Below, piece after piece: positions 8,401 through 16,026 of a DNA stretch of 32,944 bases (position 1 is its first letter; every line of letters begins with the position of its first letter). A program made the position numbers and the translations under genes. The notes below the pieces were generated by a model. It had not been told where the DNA came from. It worked only from the letters and a program-made list of their open reading frames with translations, and made no database searches. Source of the DNA: Dehalococcoidia bacterium (GTDB taxonomy: Bacteria > Chloroflexota > Dehalococcoidia > DSTF01 > WHTK01); assembly GCA_035574915.1 (NCBI GenBank), contig DATLYJ010000005.1, positions 1 through 32,944 on the forward strand. Direction: 5' to 3'.

Positions 8401-10281
8401 TCAGGAGGCCTTCACGGGCGGCTGGGTCTGGTCCAGCCACCAGTGGATCGTAGACTCGACGGCCGCATTACCGCCGGGGTAGGTCACATAGGCCCCGATG
8501 TTCCGGATCACCGGCCAGTAGACGCCGAAGTTCTTCGCGCCCACCGGCCGCGGCACCTGGTAGGCCTTGCCCGTCATGTAGCGGATGAAGTCCTTCACCA
8601 GGGCCTGCTGCTTCTCGATGTCGAACTCGCGCTGGATCTGCTCGATCATCGCGTTGACCTTCGGGTCCCCGAGGTGGGCGTTGTTGCCGGTGTCGGTCAG
8701 GCCCTGGAAGAGCGAGCCGTCCTTGTGGAAGGTGCCGAACAGCTGTGACGCGACCGTCGGGTAACTCTTGTGGGCAGCGTAGACCAGGCCGTTGAACCCC
8801 TTGACCCTGCCGGACTCGTACGCGGCTCGGACGTAACCGAGGTAGTAGTTGTCGTAGTAGGTCTGGTAAGGGATGGGGTTCTCGCGCGAGCGTATGCCGC
8901 CGTCGCGGAGGTTGCCCGCGAACACGTCCTTGATGAGGTGATAGGTGGCGCCGTAGTTGTTGTCCGCGTTGTAGATGAGGTCGACGTCGACGCCGTTGGC
9001 GTAGCCCGCGGCGCTCATCAGCTTCTTCGCCTCGGCGATGTCGAGCTTCAGGTACTTGTGGTTCGGGCCGAACTCCTTCTCGTTGTAGGGGTCGATCCAG
9101 TAGCCGGCCCAGCCGGCGCCGACGATGGTGTGGTAGGCGATCGGGATGTCGAGGCCCTCCCGGGCGAGGCCGTCCTTGTTGTGGACGACGTTCGCGAACG
9201 CCTCCCGGTCGATCAGCAACGATACGGCCTGGCGCATGCGCTCGTCCTTGAAGACGGAGTTGCCTTCGTAGCCGAAGCGGATGTGCGAGGAGACGCCTGT
9301 CGGGAAGCTGTCGTCCTGGTAGACGAGGCCCTGGGGGACGTCCTTGATCGTCTGAGGGATGTCGGTCTGGAGTAGTCCGTGCACGTCCGTCCAGATGTTG
9401 CCGGCTTTGAACTGCGCCAGGCGCGCCGCGTATTCAGGGAGGATCGGCTCTTCGCGCGCGTCGTAGAAGGGGCGGTTCTTGACGTAATAGTCCGGGTTCT
9501 TCTTCCAGCGGAAGTACGCGGACGGACGGTACTCGTCGAGGATCCAGGGCCCGTGGCCGCGGACCTCCGCCCTGGGGTCGAAACCGCCATCGGACTCGCG
9601 CGGCATGACGAAGAAGTGGGCGGCGGACGTCAGGAGCTGGAGCAGCGAAGAGTCCGGCTGCTTGAGCTTGAAGATGATCGTGTTGCGGTCCGGCGACGAG
9701 ATGGACTCGATGGGCGCGCCGGCGCTCTTCTCCGCGTCGTAGGCCAGGTCCTGCGCGGCGGCGTTGCGGGAGGTGAACTTCCGCCAGCTGAAGAGGACGT
9801 CCTCCGCGTCGATGAGGCGGCCGTTTGTGGGGGCGCGAGCGTCCCATTTGAGGTCGCGCTTCAGCTTCAGGGTGAGCTGGAGCTTGTCGCCGCTGATCTC
9901 GAAAGAGTCCGCGAGGTCACCCTCGGACTCGCCCGATGGCTGCTCCGGATACTTTGCCGCCTTGAATTTGAGCAGACGCGGATAAGCGAGGGTCGCCACG
10001 GACAGGGTCTGTGCGTTGTTCGTCGAGAGTACGTCGAAGCCCGTGGGCACGTCGGCCGTACGGACGGTCTTCAGGGTGCCGCCGGTCTTTGCCTTGGCGG
10101 TCTCGTCCTGCGGCCGCTGAATGAGGCCGCTCTGCTCGCCCAGCTTCGCGCCTCCGTCCCCTCCTCCGCCGCAGCCCACCATCGATAGGGCAGCGACGCC
10201 TGTTCCGGCCGCCGCTGCTGTGGCGATGGCCCTCCGCCTCGAAAGTCGAGAGGAGGTGATCCGCTCCCAGTAACCTGCCAT
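8401..10281 (-). CDS. ABC transporter family-5 substrate-binding lipoprotein (SBP paralog 4)
   Basis: This 626-residue family-5 solute-binding protein begins MAGYWERITSSR, followed by Tat motif SRRRAIAT, a hydrophobic core and the lipobox MVGC plus Gly. Landmarks are EGDLADSFE, NGRLIDAEDVLFSWRK, SDGGFDP and RGHGPWILDEY. It groups by eye with paralog 1 rather than with the 2/3 pair. The start is the ATG with CAAAGGAGC upstream; the frame extends to 10353 but that overlaps the -35 box. The gene is the first of the four minus-strand copies, and the divergent TetR gene begins 156 nt away. That makes it the copy whose promoter is best placed for control by that repressor. Confidence 0.88.
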   Translation of the reverse strand: MAGYWERITSSRLSRRRAIATAAAAGTGVAALSMVGCGGGGDGGAKLGEQSGLIQRPQDETAKAKTGGTLKTVRTADVPTGFDVLSTNNAQTLSVATLAYPRLLKFKAAKYPEQPSGESEGDLADSFEISGDKLQLTLKLKRDLKWDARAPTNGRLIDAEDVLFSWRKFTSRNAAAQDLAYDAEKSAGAPIESISSPDRNTIIFKLKQPDSSLLQLLTSAAHFFVMPRESDGGFDPRAEVRGHGPWILDEYRPSAYFRWKKNPDYYVKNRPFYDAREEPILPEYAARLAQFKAGNIWTDVHGLLQTDIPQTIKDVPQGLVYQDDSFPTGVSSHIRFGYEGNSVFKDERMRQAVSLLIDREAFANVVHNKDGLAREGLDIPIAYHTIVGAGWAGYWIDPYNEKEFGPNHKYLKLDIAEAKKLMSAAGYANGVDVDLIYNADNNYGATYHLIKDVFAGNLRDGGIRSRENPIPYQTYYDNYYLGYVRAAYESGRVKGFNGLVYAAHKSYPTVASQLFGTFHKDGSLFQGLTDTGNNAHLGDPKVNAMIEQIQREFDIEKQQALVKDFIRYMTGKAYQVPRPVGAKNFGVYWPVIRNIGAYVTYPGGNAAVESTIHWWLDQTQPPVKAS

Positions 10282-10325
10282 CTGTTGCTCCTTTGAAGTG
10301 CAGGTGGACTTTGAAGATTCCCAAA

Positions 10326-10353
10326 GGTGTACTTTCCTGGCCTTACCTGTCAA
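10326..10353 (-). promoter_or_regulatory. Promoter of SBP paralog 4
   Basis: On the minus strand a perfect TTGACA (10353-10348) is followed after 16 nt by TACACC, a poor -10. The leader holds a direct repeat CTTTGAAG (two copies about 10 nt apart), one of which overlaps the Shine-Dalgarno. Confidence 0.45.
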
Positions 10354-10395
10354 GCGCTCAGGCTCAGAGTGGGCGCCGGCGGGGTCGGCACGGTC

Positions 10396-10401
10396 TATAA
10401 T
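10396..10401 (+). promoter_or_regulatory. -10 element of the TetR gene
   Basis: A perfect TATAAT lies 35 nt before the GTG start at 10437. No convincing -35 box is seen at the usual distance. The intergenic space is shared with the divergent promoter of SBP paralog 4. Confidence 0.6.
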
Positions 10402-10436
10402 TCCGCGCTGTAAAGTCTGCGAGTCGGGGGCTGCCG

Positions 10437-11045
10437 GTGAGTGAACGGGGCGAGACCGCTTCTTCGAGAGAGCGCCGGCGCCAGGTCCTGCGCGCCGTAT
10501 CGGAACTCATTGCCCGCCACGGCATCGATGGGATGTCGATGCGGCAGGTGGCGGAAGCGGCGGGCATGAGCACCGGGACGATCAACTACCATTTCAAGAA
10601 CAAGCGCGGCCTGATCATGGCGGCGATGGACCACGTGTACTCGGTGCCGCAGGACTGGTCGCCATACGCGGACCTGCCGCCGCTGGAGCAGTTGCGAGTG
10701 CGCGCCGGGATCTTCATCCTCCGTTCGGAAGCCCGGCAGCGCTGGGGCCGGTTCTGGCTCGAGTACGCCGCCCAGGCCGGGCGCGACACTGAACTGCTGG
10801 AGAGCCACAAGGCGCGCCACCAGCGACGGCGGGAGGTCTTCGCCCAGACGATCGCCCTGGGACAGAAGGCGGGAGAGGTCCGGCGGGACATCGACCCCTT
10901 CGGCGCGGCGGAGGCCCTGCTGGCGCTGATCGACGGGGTCACCACGCAGCAGATCGCCTTCGGGCTCTCTCCCGAGCGCGCCGAGGAGATCCTCTCCGGC
11001 TTCATCCGCCATCTCGGCGCGCACTCCGCGTACCCGTTCGACTAA
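10437..11045 (+). CDS. TetR/AcrR-family transcriptional regulator
   Basis: This 202-residue protein has an N-terminal HTH of the TetR family. The segment RRQVLRAVSELIARHGIDGMSM is the first helix pair, and MRQVAEAAGMSTGTINYHF followed by KNKRGL is the recognition helix and its flank (residues about 35-60). The C-terminal part is all-helical with FWLEYAAQAG and ALLALIDGVTTQQIA, like BetI-type ligand-binding domains. It starts with GTG. It lies between four solute-binding genes on one side and a fifth on the other, divergent from paralog 4 and in the same direction as paralog 5, so it may regulate either or itself. The inducer is unknown. Confidence 0.88.
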   Translation: MSERGETASSRERRRQVLRAVSELIARHGIDGMSMRQVAEAAGMSTGTINYHFKNKRGLIMAAMDHVYSVPQDWSPYADLPPLEQLRVRAGIFILRSEARQRWGRFWLEYAAQAGRDTELLESHKARHQRRREVFAQTIALGQKAGEVRRDIDPFGAAEALLALIDGVTTQQIAFGLSPERAEEILSGFIRHLGAHSAYPFD

Positions 11046-11060
11046 CTAACGCGACTCCCG

Positions 11061-11089
11061 TTGACATCGCCCGAAGCCGGTGCTACGTT
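11061..11089 (+). promoter_or_regulatory. Promoter of SBP paralog 5
   Basis: A perfect TTGACA (11061-11066), a 17-nt spacer and TACGTT (11084-11089). Transcription would start about 175 nt before the ATG, giving an unusually long leader. Confidence 0.55.
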
Positions 11090-11104
11090 TCCGCCAACCC
11101 AGAA

Positions 11105-11212
11105 TCGCACGTGCGTGCGAGCCAATGATTGACGCGACGAAGCTTCTCCAGCCCCCTCCCGCCTCCAGGAGGCCGCCCGCATGGCAGGCCCTCCCGAAGC
11201 TGGACACCAGCT
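11105..11212 (+). promoter_or_regulatory. Structured long leader of SBP paralog 5
   Basis: Between the promoter and the gene are three inverted repeats: TCGCAC-GTGC-GTGCGA (11105-11120), GCCTCC-A-GGAGGC (11161-11173) and AGCTGG-ACA-CCAGCT (11198-11212). The first lies at the predicted transcription start and could be an operator. The others could form stem-loops in the mRNA. No known riboswitch consensus was recognised. Confidence 0.35.
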
Positions 11213-11270
11213 AATCTCCGGTCCCCGCAGCCTGCACCACTCGTAGACCACAGGTGAAGGGAGCAGCCCC

Positions 11271-13067
11271 ATGTCCTCATCGAATTACTGGGTTCGGATC
11301 CGGGACCAGAGGATACCCCGCCGTAGTGCTCTCGCCGGGGCGTCGACCGTAGGGCTTGGCGCCGCTGCCCTGGCGTTGGCCGGCTGCGGCGGCGGCGGAG
11401 AGGGGGGCGCGGGGTCCAAAGCGTCCGATTCGAGGCTCGGCAAGCCTGAGGACACCACTCGCCAGGCCGTACAGGGCGGCACCTTCCAGGACTACATCAC
11501 GACCGAGGTCCAGACGTTCGACCTGGCGCGCACCAGCAACTTCACTGCCTTCAACACGGTTGGGTGGCGCATATACGGCCGACTGCTGCGCTACAACTCC
11601 GGTCCGTTAGGGGAGGCGATTACCTCGAAGATCGAGGGGGACCTCGCGGAGTCCTTCGAGGTCACGCAGGACGGCCTCACCTGGACCTTCAAGTTGCGGC
11701 CCAACGTGAAAATGCAGCCAGTGGCGCCGCTGAACGGCCGTCCGCTGGACATCGAGGACGTGAGGCTGAGCTGGGAGCGCTTCATCGAGGGCAGCCCCCG
11801 CCGCGTCCGGTTCGACATGGTGGACAGCGTCTCCTTCCCGGACGCCCGCACCATGGTCTTCAAGAACAAGTTCCCTTATGCGCCTTTCGGGCCCCTGATC
11901 GCGGACACAAGCTCTTTCTGGATCATGCCCAAGGAAGTGGCGAAGGGCGAGGTGGACTACCGCCCCGTTGGCGCCGGCACCGGGCCTTTCATCCTCGAGA
12001 ACTACCAGCGCGGCGCCTTCCTGCGTTGGAAGCGAAACCCGAACTACTTCGACGCCCCGCGGCCGTACGTCGAGACGGTGGAGATGCCGATCATCACGGA
12101 ATACGCCCAGCGGGCAGCGCAGTTCCGCGCGAAGAACATCGACGTCTTTACGCCGCTGGAGCCGGACGTCCTGAGCATGTTCAACGACCTGCCAGACGCC
12201 ACCGCCTGGCAGGGCGACTTCACGCTTTCGCAGAACTACGTGCTGTTCCCGCGCAACAGCGCCCCCTTCGGTGGCCAGCACGGCCAGCCAGGCGGCGACG
12301 TGCGCCTGCGGCGCGCCCTCTCCATGGCCTTCGACCGCGACACCTTCATCGACGTCTTCCGAAACGTTACGCCCATCCGCAACGCCGGGTTCAGCGTCGA
12401 CGTGAAGTGGGACAACCTGCTGTCGCCCGGGTGGACTTTCTACCTCGACCCGCAGGACTCGAAAGAGATGGGATACCCGGAGAAGGCGCCAGGCAAGTGG
12501 TACAAATACGACGTCGCCGAAGCCAAGAAGCTGCTCGCCGCGGCTGGCTTCCCCAACGGCATCGACTCCGAGATCCACTACTCGACCATCTGGACGGGCG
12601 ACTTCACGCGCCGGATGGAGGTCACGCGCGACATGTGGAGGGAGGCCGGCTTCCGGTTCGACAAGCTCGTGGGGCACGAGTTTCAGACGGACTACCTGCC
12701 CAACGTGATCACGAAGGGCGACTTCAATGGCGTGCGCCTCGGCCCGTTTACGGAGTACACGGAGGAGGATCAGTACTGGGTGTCCGCCTTCAGGCCGGGC
12801 ACGGACCGCAACCCCGCGGGCTGGGACGACCCCAAAGTCCTGGACCTGATCGACAAGCAGCGGCGCGAGTTCGACGTCGAGAAACGCAAGCGCCTCAACT
12901 GGGACCTGCAGGTCTACCTCTCGGACAACATGTACAACATCCCCTGGGGCGGCCAGGCGACGAGCGGCTTCACGTTTACGCAGCCCTGGGTGAAAAACTA
13001 CCGGGTGTACCGCCAGGTCCCGAACTCGGCGACCTACCTGTGGCTGGACCATACGAAGAGGTCGTAG
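11271..13067 (+). CDS. ABC transporter family-5 substrate-binding lipoprotein (SBP paralog 5)
   Basis: This 598-residue family-5 solute-binding protein is the most divergent of the five. The N terminus has NYWVRIRDQR, a Tat motif of the form PRRSALAG, a hydrophobic stretch and the lipobox LAGC followed by GGGG. Further landmarks are EGDLAESFE, NGRPLDIEDVRLSWERF, GTGPFILENY and RRALSMAFDRDTF. It keeps the YWxR signature but lacks the third Arg of the RRR seen in the other four. The ATG has GAAGGGAG upstream. It is transcribed on the opposite strand from the other copies and follows the TetR gene, from which it has its own promoter and a long structured leader. It is expected to be a lipid-anchored binding protein; no permease is nearby. 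Confidence 0.88.
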   Translation: MSSSNYWVRIRDQRIPRRSALAGASTVGLGAAALALAGCGGGGEGGAGSKASDSRLGKPEDTTRQAVQGGTFQDYITTEVQTFDLARTSNFTAFNTVGWRIYGRLLRYNSGPLGEAITSKIEGDLAESFEVTQDGLTWTFKLRPNVKMQPVAPLNGRPLDIEDVRLSWERFIEGSPRRVRFDMVDSVSFPDARTMVFKNKFPYAPFGPLIADTSSFWIMPKEVAKGEVDYRPVGAGTGPFILENYQRGAFLRWKRNPNYFDAPRPYVETVEMPIITEYAQRAAQFRAKNIDVFTPLEPDVLSMFNDLPDATAWQGDFTLSQNYVLFPRNSAPFGGQHGQPGGDVRLRRALSMAFDRDTFIDVFRNVTPIRNAGFSVDVKWDNLLSPGWTFYLDPQDSKEMGYPEKAPGKWYKYDVAEAKKLLAAAGFPNGIDSEIHYSTIWTGDFTRRMEVTRDMWREAGFRFDKLVGHEFQTDYLPNVITKGDFNGVRLGPFTEYTEEDQYWVSAFRPGTDRNPAGWDDPKVLDLIDKQRREFDVEKRKRLNWDLQVYLSDNMYNIPWGGQATSGFTFTQPWVKNYRVYRQVPNSATYLWLDHTKRS

Positions 13068-13095
13068 CAGCTTCCGCTGGTTCCCTGAAGACAGA

Positions 13096-13128
13096 CAACG
13101 GAGGCCGGCATGGCGCCGGCCTCCGTTG
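13096..13128. terminator. Bidirectional hairpin between SBP paralog 5 and VKOR
   Basis: The perfect 14-bp arms CAACGGAGGCCGGC and GCCGGCCTCCGTTG enclose a 5-nt loop. It lies 28 nt after the plus-strand stop and 17 nt beyond the minus-strand stop of the VKOR gene. The minus side continues into TCTGTCTTC. Confidence 0.75.
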
Positions 13129-13145
13129 CTGCAACGGCGCAGGCG

Positions 13146-13649
13146 CTAGCCGGACTCCTGTCCCCAGAGCAGGTACGCGGTCGACAGGAGCAACGAGAGG
13201 GTGAGCACGACGGCCGAGGCGACGCACCAGGCGCAGATCGCGTGCAGTATCTCGAGCTCGACGTACGTAAGGTAGCCGGCATAGCCCGCGCCGGCGAGCG
13301 CCATGCCCCAGTAGGCTACCGGCCAGATGTCGCTCGCGGGGCGCGCCGCCCAGGCGAGCGCTGTCGTCAGAAGGCCGGTGTACGCGAGCAGGCCGAGCAC
13401 GGATACGGGGATGCCGGCCACGGCGGCATACTCGCTGGAGTTGACGTAATCACATTGGCCGCCGAGGCCGCCGCACTCGATCGGCTTCTCGGCGTAGTGG
13501 GTCATCGTAAGGTAGCCCGAGATGCCGAGGCCGACCACGGCGAGGACGGCGAGGATGACGGGCACGAGGCGCGCCAGCGGCTGCGCCTCGGCCGGCGCTT
13601 GCTCCCGGACTCCAACCCGCATGGCCTCAGAGCGGGGACCTGCCGTCAT
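13146..13649 (-). CDS. Vitamin K epoxide reductase (VKOR) family membrane protein
   Basis: This 167-residue integral membrane protein has four or five predicted helices. The VKOR landmarks are a loop Cys pair Cys59 and Cys66 (ECGGLGGQCDYV), Ser71/72, and the CxxC active site CAWC at 139-142 in the last helix pair. Bacterial VKOR re-oxidises a DsbA-type oxidase and passes the electrons to quinone, replacing DsbB. It lacks the C-terminal thioredoxin domain found in some homologs, but the DsbA-like partner is the gene directly upstream, whose stop overlaps this ATG by four bases (ATGA). That coupling strongly supports the pair working as one disulfide-forming relay for exported proteins. Confidence 0.92.
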   Translation of the reverse strand: MTAGPRSEAMRVGVREQAPAEAQPLARLVPVILAVLAVVGLGISGYLTMTHYAEKPIECGGLGGQCDYVNSSEYAAVAGIPVSVLGLLAYTGLLTTALAWAARPASDIWPVAYWGMALAGAGYAGYLTYVELEILHAICAWCVASAVVLTLSLLLSTAYLLWGQESG

Positions 13650-14368
13650 TGGCCCGCCAGCGCCTTATCGATGGCGGTCTTGAAGACGGAGTAGGGCTGG
13701 GCGCCGGAGATCTTTGTGCCGTTGACGAAGAACACCGGCGTGCTGTCGATGCCAAGCTGCCTGCCGGCGCGCGTCTCCGCCTCAATCGCGGACCTGTACT
13801 TGCCACTCTCGAGACAAGAGTCGAACATCGCCCGGTCTAGGCCCACGCGGTCGGCCATCTGCTTCAGGCGGTTAGTGCTGAAAGCGCCGCGGTTTTCGCC
13901 CTGCTGGTTGGCGAAGAGGATATCGTGGTACTCCCAGAACTTGCCCTGGTCGTTGGCGCACTCCGATGCTTCCGCCGCGACGATTGACTCATTCCCCAGG
14001 AAGGCAAAGTGGCGGTACTCCACCTTTACCTGGCCGGCCTTCACGTAGTTCTCGATCACCTGCGCCAGGGCCGTGTCATTCGCCTGCCGACAGAAGGGAC
14101 ACTGGAAGTCCTCCCAGGCGACGACGGTCACGGGCGCCGTCGGCGACCCCAGCGTGCGGCCGTCCCGGTTGATTTCCGCCGGGATGGTGGAACTGCCGCC
14201 GCCGCTGCGGCTCACGGCGCCGATGATGACCAGCGCGACGACCGCGGCGAACGCGAGCCCTCCAGCCAGTACCATCAGCCTGCGCCGGCGCTGCCTCGCC
14301 TGTCGTGCGGCGCGGGCCTGCTCTTTCGCCCGCCGCGTCGGCGACTTGGCCCTCACTGCTCTGGCCAT
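13646..14368 (-). CDS. Membrane-anchored DsbA-like thiol oxidoreductase
   Basis: This is about 240 residues: a very basic N-terminal cytoplasmic tail (about 1-30), one membrane helix (about 31-52), then a thioredoxin-fold DsbA domain. The active site CPFC is at 90-93 after WEDFQ, and the cis-Pro loop is STPVFFVNG near 209-217. An extra Cys pair (about 137 and 185) could form a structural disulfide. The role is oxidation of cysteines in exported proteins; the partner VKOR is the next gene with an ATGA overlap. The frame opens at a GTG (14383), but the ATG at 14368 has GGTGGGAG eight bases upstream, which decides the start. An ATG at 14374 is too close to that site. Confidence 0.9.
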   Translation of the reverse strand: MARAVRAKSPTRRAKEQARAARQARQRRRRLMVLAGGLAFAAVVALVIIGAVSRSGGGSSTIPAEINRDGRTLGSPTAPVTVVAWEDFQCPFCRQANDTALAQVIENYVKAGQVKVEYRHFAFLGNESIVAAEASECANDQGKFWEYHDILFANQQGENRGAFSTNRLKQMADRVGLDRAMFDSCLESGKYRSAIEAETRAGRQLGIDSTPVFFVNGTKISGAQPYSVFKTAIDKALAGQ

Positions 14369-14404
14369 TGACATCACTCCCACCCAGCTTAGTGGCCGGC
14401 TGTT

Positions 14405-14448
14405 GTCCGCGTGTTAAGGCGCCGTTAGGCGTCGGTGAACGCGCGGAC
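14405..14448. other. Long stem-loop upstream of the DsbA-like gene
   Basis: The arms GTCCGCG (14405-14411) and CGCGGAC (14442-14448) enclose an inner CGCC-GTTA-GGCG stem. It lies about 40-80 nt upstream of the DsbA-like start, in a 205-nt gap between that gene and the end of the MBL gene. It could terminate nothing obvious on the plus strand, so a leader structure or operator is more likely. Confidence 0.3.
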
Positions 14449-14573
14449 AGCATCCGCCACCATCCAGCGTAGGGAGGCGGGCGCCGGGCGGCGAGGGCCA
14501 GGCGGTATACGAGAGATCGGTGCAAACGGCACTGGCGGCACCCGCGCCTGAACTGGCAGCGCTGTTCCGTGGC

Positions 14574-15434
14574 CTAAGCTGGCTCTGTCTCCAGATCTAC
14601 CCACTTGCGGAAGTTGCCTTCGCGCGTCATGCGGCCGACGCCCGGGAAGGGAGCGTGGACGCTGATGATCACCTGCCCCTGCTCGATGGCCCGCTCGACG
14701 ATGGCCTTCTTGGTCTCCATCGAGACCAGCGGCAGTATGTCGAAGGACGATACCCAGGCCGTACGCTCGAGCTGGACGACCGCCTGGGCCATGTCGCCGA
14801 TGTAGACGGCCGTCTCGCCTCGCGATGACAGGACCACCGAGGCGTGGCCCTCCGAGTGCCCGGGCGTCGGCACGATGGTGATTTCGTCCGTCACCCTGTG
14901 TTCGCCATCGATCAGGTGGAGGTGGTCGCTGTCCCTGAGCGGCGCCAGGTTCTCGGCGAGGTACGTGGCCCGCGTGCGCTCGTTCGGGTTGAGTGCCGCC
15001 TCCCACTCGGCGCGGGTGATCAGGTACTCGGCGTTGGGGAAGGTAAGGCTGAGGTTGCCGTCGAGATAGCGCGTGTTCCACCCGCAATGGTCGAAGTGGA
15101 GGTGGGTGTTTATGACGATGTCGACTTCCTCGGGGCGGATCCCGAGCTTCGCCAGGTCGGCGAGCAGGTTGCCTTGGTCCGCGGGCGTGGCGTTATCGCG
15201 GCCGGTGCGGGGTTTGTCGCCGACACCCGTCTCGATGAGCACCAGCTTGCCCTGGGACCGCAGCACCACGCTATTCAGGGCCAGCGACATGCGGTGGCGC
15301 TCGTCCAGCTGTCCGGCGTAGCCCTCCCACATGATGCGCGGGACGATGCCGAAGACGGCCCCGGCGTCCTGGAAGAAGGTGCCGTCCGAGATTATCGCGA
15401 GGTCCAGCGCGCCGAGTCGGTACTTCGCCGGCAT
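14574..15434 (-). CDS. MBL-fold metallo-hydrolase
   Basis: This 286-residue metallo-beta-lactamase-fold hydrolase has the metal motif THLHFDH (His111, His113, Asp115, His116), then His193 in TPGHSEGH, Asp214 in YIGDMA and His260 in SVHAPFPG. The set is complete for a dinuclear metal site. The N terminus (LGALDLAIISDGTF) and overall length place it with the lactonase-like and quorum-quenching-like MBL proteins, but the family covers many hydrolases and the substrate cannot be named. It has no signal peptide. A promoter-like TTGACC / TAGGCT pair sits directly upstream, giving a very short leader and no clear Shine-Dalgarno. Confidence 0.88.
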   Translation of the reverse strand: MPAKYRLGALDLAIISDGTFFQDAGAVFGIVPRIMWEGYAGQLDERHRMSLALNSVVLRSQGKLVLIETGVGDKPRTGRDNATPADQGNLLADLAKLGIRPEEVDIVINTHLHFDHCGWNTRYLDGNLSLTFPNAEYLITRAEWEAALNPNERTRATYLAENLAPLRDSDHLHLIDGEHRVTDEITIVPTPGHSEGHASVVLSSRGETAVYIGDMAQAVVQLERTAWVSSFDILPLVSMETKKAIVERAIEQGQVIISVHAPFPGVGRMTREGNFRKWVDLETEPA

Positions 15435-15444
15435 GGCGTCGCAT

Positions 15445-15472
15445 AGCCTAGCGGCTCCGGCGCTGCGGTCAA
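15445..15472 (-). promoter_or_regulatory. Promoter of the MBL-fold hydrolase
   Basis: On the minus strand TTGACC (15472-15467), a 16-nt spacer and TAGGCT (15450-15445). The -10 ends 10 nt before the ATG, so the transcript would be nearly leaderless, which fits the missing Shine-Dalgarno. Confidence 0.4.
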
Positions 15473-15497
15473 AGGGTCACTGTGCGCGCGCGAGGTC

Positions 15498-16013
15498 CTA
15501 CGTCGGGCTGCCCTGGAGGCCCTGCTCGCTACGCAGCCAGTAGATCTCGTTCCGGTGGCCGAACAGGTGAGTCATTACGTGGTTGCCGATGATCTGGCCC
15601 AGCGGCTCCTCCGCCCTGCGCCAGGGGTGCATTTTGTCGAGGTCCGCCTCCGTGAGGCCCGCCAGGTAGGCGTCGACATCCGCCCACACCGCGCCCGCGT
15701 AGTCCAGGAACAGAGGCAGGTCCCGGATCTCGATCTCGCGCGCCTGCTCCAGCGTGTGGCCCGTGCCCTGGCCGCGCTCCGGCAGGCCAAGCTTCGCGGC
15801 CCAGCCACCCTCGGCCCATAGCTCCGGCTTCCTCTGCACCATGAGCCTCAGGATCACGTCCTCGCTCCGCACCATGTGCCACAGCACCCAGGCGATGCTG
15901 TAGTGCCCCTCCGGCCTGAAGTTCAGCTGCTCCGGCGTGAGTTCTCTCACGGCGTCCACCGTCGTGTTGTGCAGGCGCTGGAAGCTGCTGCGGAAGAAGT
16001 CGATCGTGTTCAT
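15498..16013 (-). CDS. DinB-like superfamily protein
   Basis: This 171-residue four-helix-bundle protein of the DinB/YfiT type begins MNTIDFFRSSFQRLHNTT. It contains LNFRPEGHYSIAWVLWHMVRSED and, near the end, NHVMTHLFGHRNEIYWL. The His residues of LWHM and THLFGH are placed like the DinB metal triad. DinB-fold proteins include mycothiol- or bacillithiol-dependent transferases and many of unknown role; nothing here names the substrate. The frame extends upstream to 16130 but would overlap the DUF35 gene almost entirely in another frame, so the ATG 13 nt after the DUF35 stop was chosen. It has no Shine-Dalgarno, so coupling to the upstream gene is likely. Confidence 0.82.
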   Translation of the reverse strand: MNTIDFFRSSFQRLHNTTVDAVRELTPEQLNFRPEGHYSIAWVLWHMVRSEDVILRLMVQRKPELWAEGGWAAKLGLPERGQGTGHTLEQAREIEIRDLPLFLDYAGAVWADVDAYLAGLTEADLDKMHPWRRAEEPLGQIIGNHVMTHLFGHRNEIYWLRSEQGLQGSPT

Positions 16014-16026
16014 GTGGGAGTCCGCG

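Noticed and set aside
11564-13204. 546-codon plus-strand frame and 481-codon minus-strand frame (11607-13052) over SBP paralog 5
   Set aside because: Both are shadows of the binding-protein gene; they are Arg/Ala/Pro-rich with no family motifs.
14425-15087. 220-codon minus-strand frame and plus-strand 14844-15446 over the MBL gene
   Set aside because: The MBL frame has all metal motifs; these have none.
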